Under the pieces are notes generated by a model. That model saw only the letters and a list, made by a program, of their open reading frames with translations, was not told the DNA's origin and made no database searches. A stretch of 6,036 nt of DNA from positions 1 to 6,036 of the forward strand of contig CAMHNT010000136.1 of assembly GCA_946186535.1 (NCBI GenBank), read 5' to 3'. The position numbers and the translations under genes are program-made. Below are positions 4,616 to 6,036 of this stretch, in pieces. Numbering within the stretch: the stretch's first letter is position 1; every line of letters begins with the position of its first letter. The stretch is from an uncultured Clostridia bacterium. GTDB taxonomy: Bacteria; Bacillota; Clostridia; Oscillospirales; Acutalibacteraceae.

Positions 4616-5128
4616 TTATGAAATACTGTTGTAAATATTCATAATTTCAATACAAACCTTTCTCGGGGATTCCTCAGCGTCGATGACGTAATCCGCCGCT
4701 CTGTTGTAGAGAGGAATTCTCTGGGAGAGAAGGGTCTTGACAGCTTTTTCCTTGTCCTCTCTCTGAAGGAGCGGACGGGTTGTGTCATTTTTCAGGCGGT
4801 TAAGAACCGTGTTTGAGGAAACGTTGAGAAGGAAAACGACTCCGCCTTTTTTGATTTCCTTAACGTTTGTGTCCTTGAGGAGCGTTCCGCCGCCGGTGGA
4901 GATAACGCTGCCCTTAAGCTGTGAAAGTTCTTTGCAGACCTCAAGCTCGAGGCTGCGGAAATAATCCTCGCCCTTTTCCTCAAAAATCCGGGAAATAGTC
5001 ATTCCCTCTTTCTGTTCTATGTATGAATCGGTATCGATAAAACGCATGCCCAATTTTTCCGAAAGCTGGCGGCCTATGGTACTTTTTCCGCTTCCCATGA
5101 ATCCGCACAAAACCAAATTTTTTTTCAT
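4616..5128 (-). CDS. aroK: Shikimate kinase
   Basis: The enzyme phosphorylates shikimate at the 3-OH using ATP, in the cytoplasm, making the substrate of AroA. It is 170 aa, typical for the family. It has a P-loop G9-F-M-G-S-G-K15-S-T, D32-T-D34 (Mg/shikimate), R58 in YFRSLE, G79-G-G81 in STGGG (shikimate binding), R118-P-L in the lid over ATP, and Q136-R137-I-P-L-Y with the second substrate arginine. No key residue is missing. The ATG shares one base with the aroE stop (TAATG), so the two are translationally coupled. AAGGAG (5145-5140) lies within the end of aroE, 11 nt upstream. The gene ends in TAA-TGA. The symbol could equally be aroL; aroK is used for the single-copy form. Confidence 0.95.
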   Translation of the reverse strand: MKKNLVLCGFMGSGKSTIGRQLSEKLGMRFIDTDSYIEQKEGMTISRIFEEKGEDYFRSLELEVCKELSQLKGSVISTGGGTLLKDTNVKEIKKGGVVFLLNVSSNTVLNRLKNDTTRPLLQREDKEKAVKTLLSQRIPLYNRAADYVIDAEESPRKVCIEIMNIYNSIS

Positions 5129-5982
5129 TATTTGCTCAGCTCCTTAAAGCAGTCCTCTGCAAGCTGTTCTATATCCTTCGGGTCAAACTGCGATCCGTTC
5201 CAGATCGTCTGAGCGGCAGCCGCCTGATACACGAGCATAGTCATGCCGGAAATCGCCTTAATACCCTTTTCTCTCGCCTTTTTAACGAGGAGAGTATCGA
5301 TAGGGTTATAGACGGCGTCAAAAACGGCCTTTGACTTTGAGATAACGCTGTCGGAAACTGCACACGCGTCAGTCTTCGGAGACATTCCGATCGGAGTAGC
5401 GTTAACGAGAAGATCGCTCTCGCCGTCAAATTCTTTCGTGAGATAGACTGTTGCTGTACCCTCTCCGCATCTTTCATTGAGAGTCTCTGCGAAAGCCTTT
5501 GCATTTCCGAGAGCTGCAGCACATTCAAGGATATTGAGTTTGCAGCCATGAGGAACGCAGGTATTTGCGAAAACTCTTCCGACGCCTCCGCAGCCTACTA
5601 TTGTAACGGTCTTTCCGAATTCTATTCCTGCATTTTTCAGAGCGGTTTCGAAGCCGATTCCGTCAGTGGTATAGCCTTTTGAAGAATATGAGCCGTCGGG
5701 ATTATGATTAAATGCGACGGTATTCACGGAGCCGTAGAGGTCTGCGGTAGAATCCTTTTCGTCGAGAAGGTGCATGACAGCCTGCTTATGCGGAATGGTT
5801 GCATTGAAGCCGTCAAGCTTTGAAAGAACGATTTTAAATTTTTCGTCAAGCTCTTCGGGAGCGATATCATAAACGCCGTACTCGCCGTCGATTCCCGAAA
5901 GCTCAAGCAGTCTTTTATGAATGAACGGTGAAAGGGTATGACCGATCGGGTGACCTATTACACCGTAATGTTTTTTACTCAT
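5128..5982 (-). CDS. aroE: Shikimate dehydrogenase
   Basis: AroE reduces 3-dehydroshikimate to shikimate in the cytoplasm. It is 284 aa, full length. The substrate domain shows G10-H-P-I-G-H-T16-L-S18-P (the first Ser of the usual SxS is Thr here), N60-A-T-I-P-H-K66 with catalytic Lys66, G84-S-V-N87-T, and T106-D107-G with catalytic Asp107. The nucleotide domain shows G130-C-G-G-V-G135, N194-A-T-P-I-G-M200 and D222-A-V-Y-N-P. The C-terminal part has G246-M-T-M-L-V-Y-Q253. The NADP motif Asn-Arg-Thr after the second Rossmann strand is replaced by E153-C-A, so cofactor use may differ from the norm. The ATG at 5982 is preceded by only a weak AAGAAG. It overlaps aroK by one base and appears to be the first gene of the operon. 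A quinate/shikimate dehydrogenase is an alternative, but the operon favours biosynthesis. Confidence 0.93.
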   Translation of the reverse strand: MSKKHYGVIGHPIGHTLSPFIHKRLLELSGIDGEYGVYDIAPEELDEKFKIVLSKLDGFNATIPHKQAVMHLLDEKDSTADLYGSVNTVAFNHNPDGSYSSKGYTTDGIGFETALKNAGIEFGKTVTIVGCGGVGRVFANTCVPHGCKLNILECAAALGNAKAFAETLNERCGEGTATVYLTKEFDGESDLLVNATPIGMSPKTDACAVSDSVISKSKAVFDAVYNPIDTLLVKKAREKGIKAISGMTMLVYQAAAAQTIWNGSQFDPKDIEQLAEDCFKELSK

Positions 5983-6003
5983 GTTTCAACACTTCTTTCG
6001 TTA

Positions 6004-6009
6004 ATTATA
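6004..6009 (-). promoter_or_regulatory. -10 candidate upstream of aroE
   Basis: On the minus strand TATAAT (6009-6004) lies 21 nt before the aroE ATG, in a very AT-rich stretch (5998-6036). No convincing -35 is found 16-18 bp further upstream, and the window ends at 6036. In DNA this AT-rich the hexamer could be chance. Confidence 0.3.
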
Positions 6010-6036
6010 TATACATTATTATTTATAATTTATAGC

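Overview
The window is a run of aromatic amino acid (shikimate pathway) genes, all on the minus strand. In transcription order they are aroE (shikimate dehydrogenase), aroK (shikimate kinase), a membrane glycosyltransferase of the GT39/PMT-like type, tyrA (prephenate dehydrogenase) and, after a 702-bp gap full of repeats, aroA (EPSP synthase). The protein style, the purine-rich ribosome binding sites, the AT-rich promoters and the GC-rich hairpin repeats suggest a gut-type Clostridia genome (Ruminococcaceae/Oscillospiraceae-like). The genus is an inference and cannot be fixed from this sequence.

Layout from left to right: 1-267 holds two tandem copies of a GC-rich repeat lying 3' of aroA. aroA occupies 268-1521. 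The region 1522-2223 is intergenic. Its aroA-proximal third is AT-rich and carries two overlapping, oppositely directed promoter candidates around 1666-1715. The rest is a dense array of stem-loops: a third copy of the 1-244 repeat, two long imperfect hairpins in inverted orientation, and a train of short hairpins up to the tyrA stop. tyrA occupies 2224-3048, the glycosyltransferase 3093-4526 (TTG start proposed), aroK 4616-5128 and aroE 5128-5982. An AT-rich upstream region runs to the window end.

The enzymes cover 3-dehydroshikimate to shikimate (AroE), shikimate to shikimate-3-phosphate (AroK), the EPSP step (AroA) and the branch from prephenate to tyrosine (TyrA). aroE and aroK overlap by one base (TAATG), and the next genes follow at 89 and 44 bp, so aroE-aroK-GT-tyrA is probably one transcript. 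aroA probably has its own promoter as well. The glycosyltransferase has no obvious role in the pathway.

The most interesting signal is in the non-coding part. Two ~59-nt hairpins (1741-1798 and 1976-2034) share the same stems, the same two tandem G-A mismatch pairs and the same internal loop. Every sequence difference between them is either compensated across a base pair or lies in a loop or bulge. This looks like a REP/BIME-like structural repeat maintained as a fold. One of the two hairpins is nested in a copy of the other GC-rich repeat family. In the proteins, AroE and TyrA carry cofactor-binding signatures that look exchanged: AroE has an acidic residue where NADP enzymes have Asn-Arg-Thr, and TyrA has Asn-Arg-Ser where NAD enzymes have Asp.
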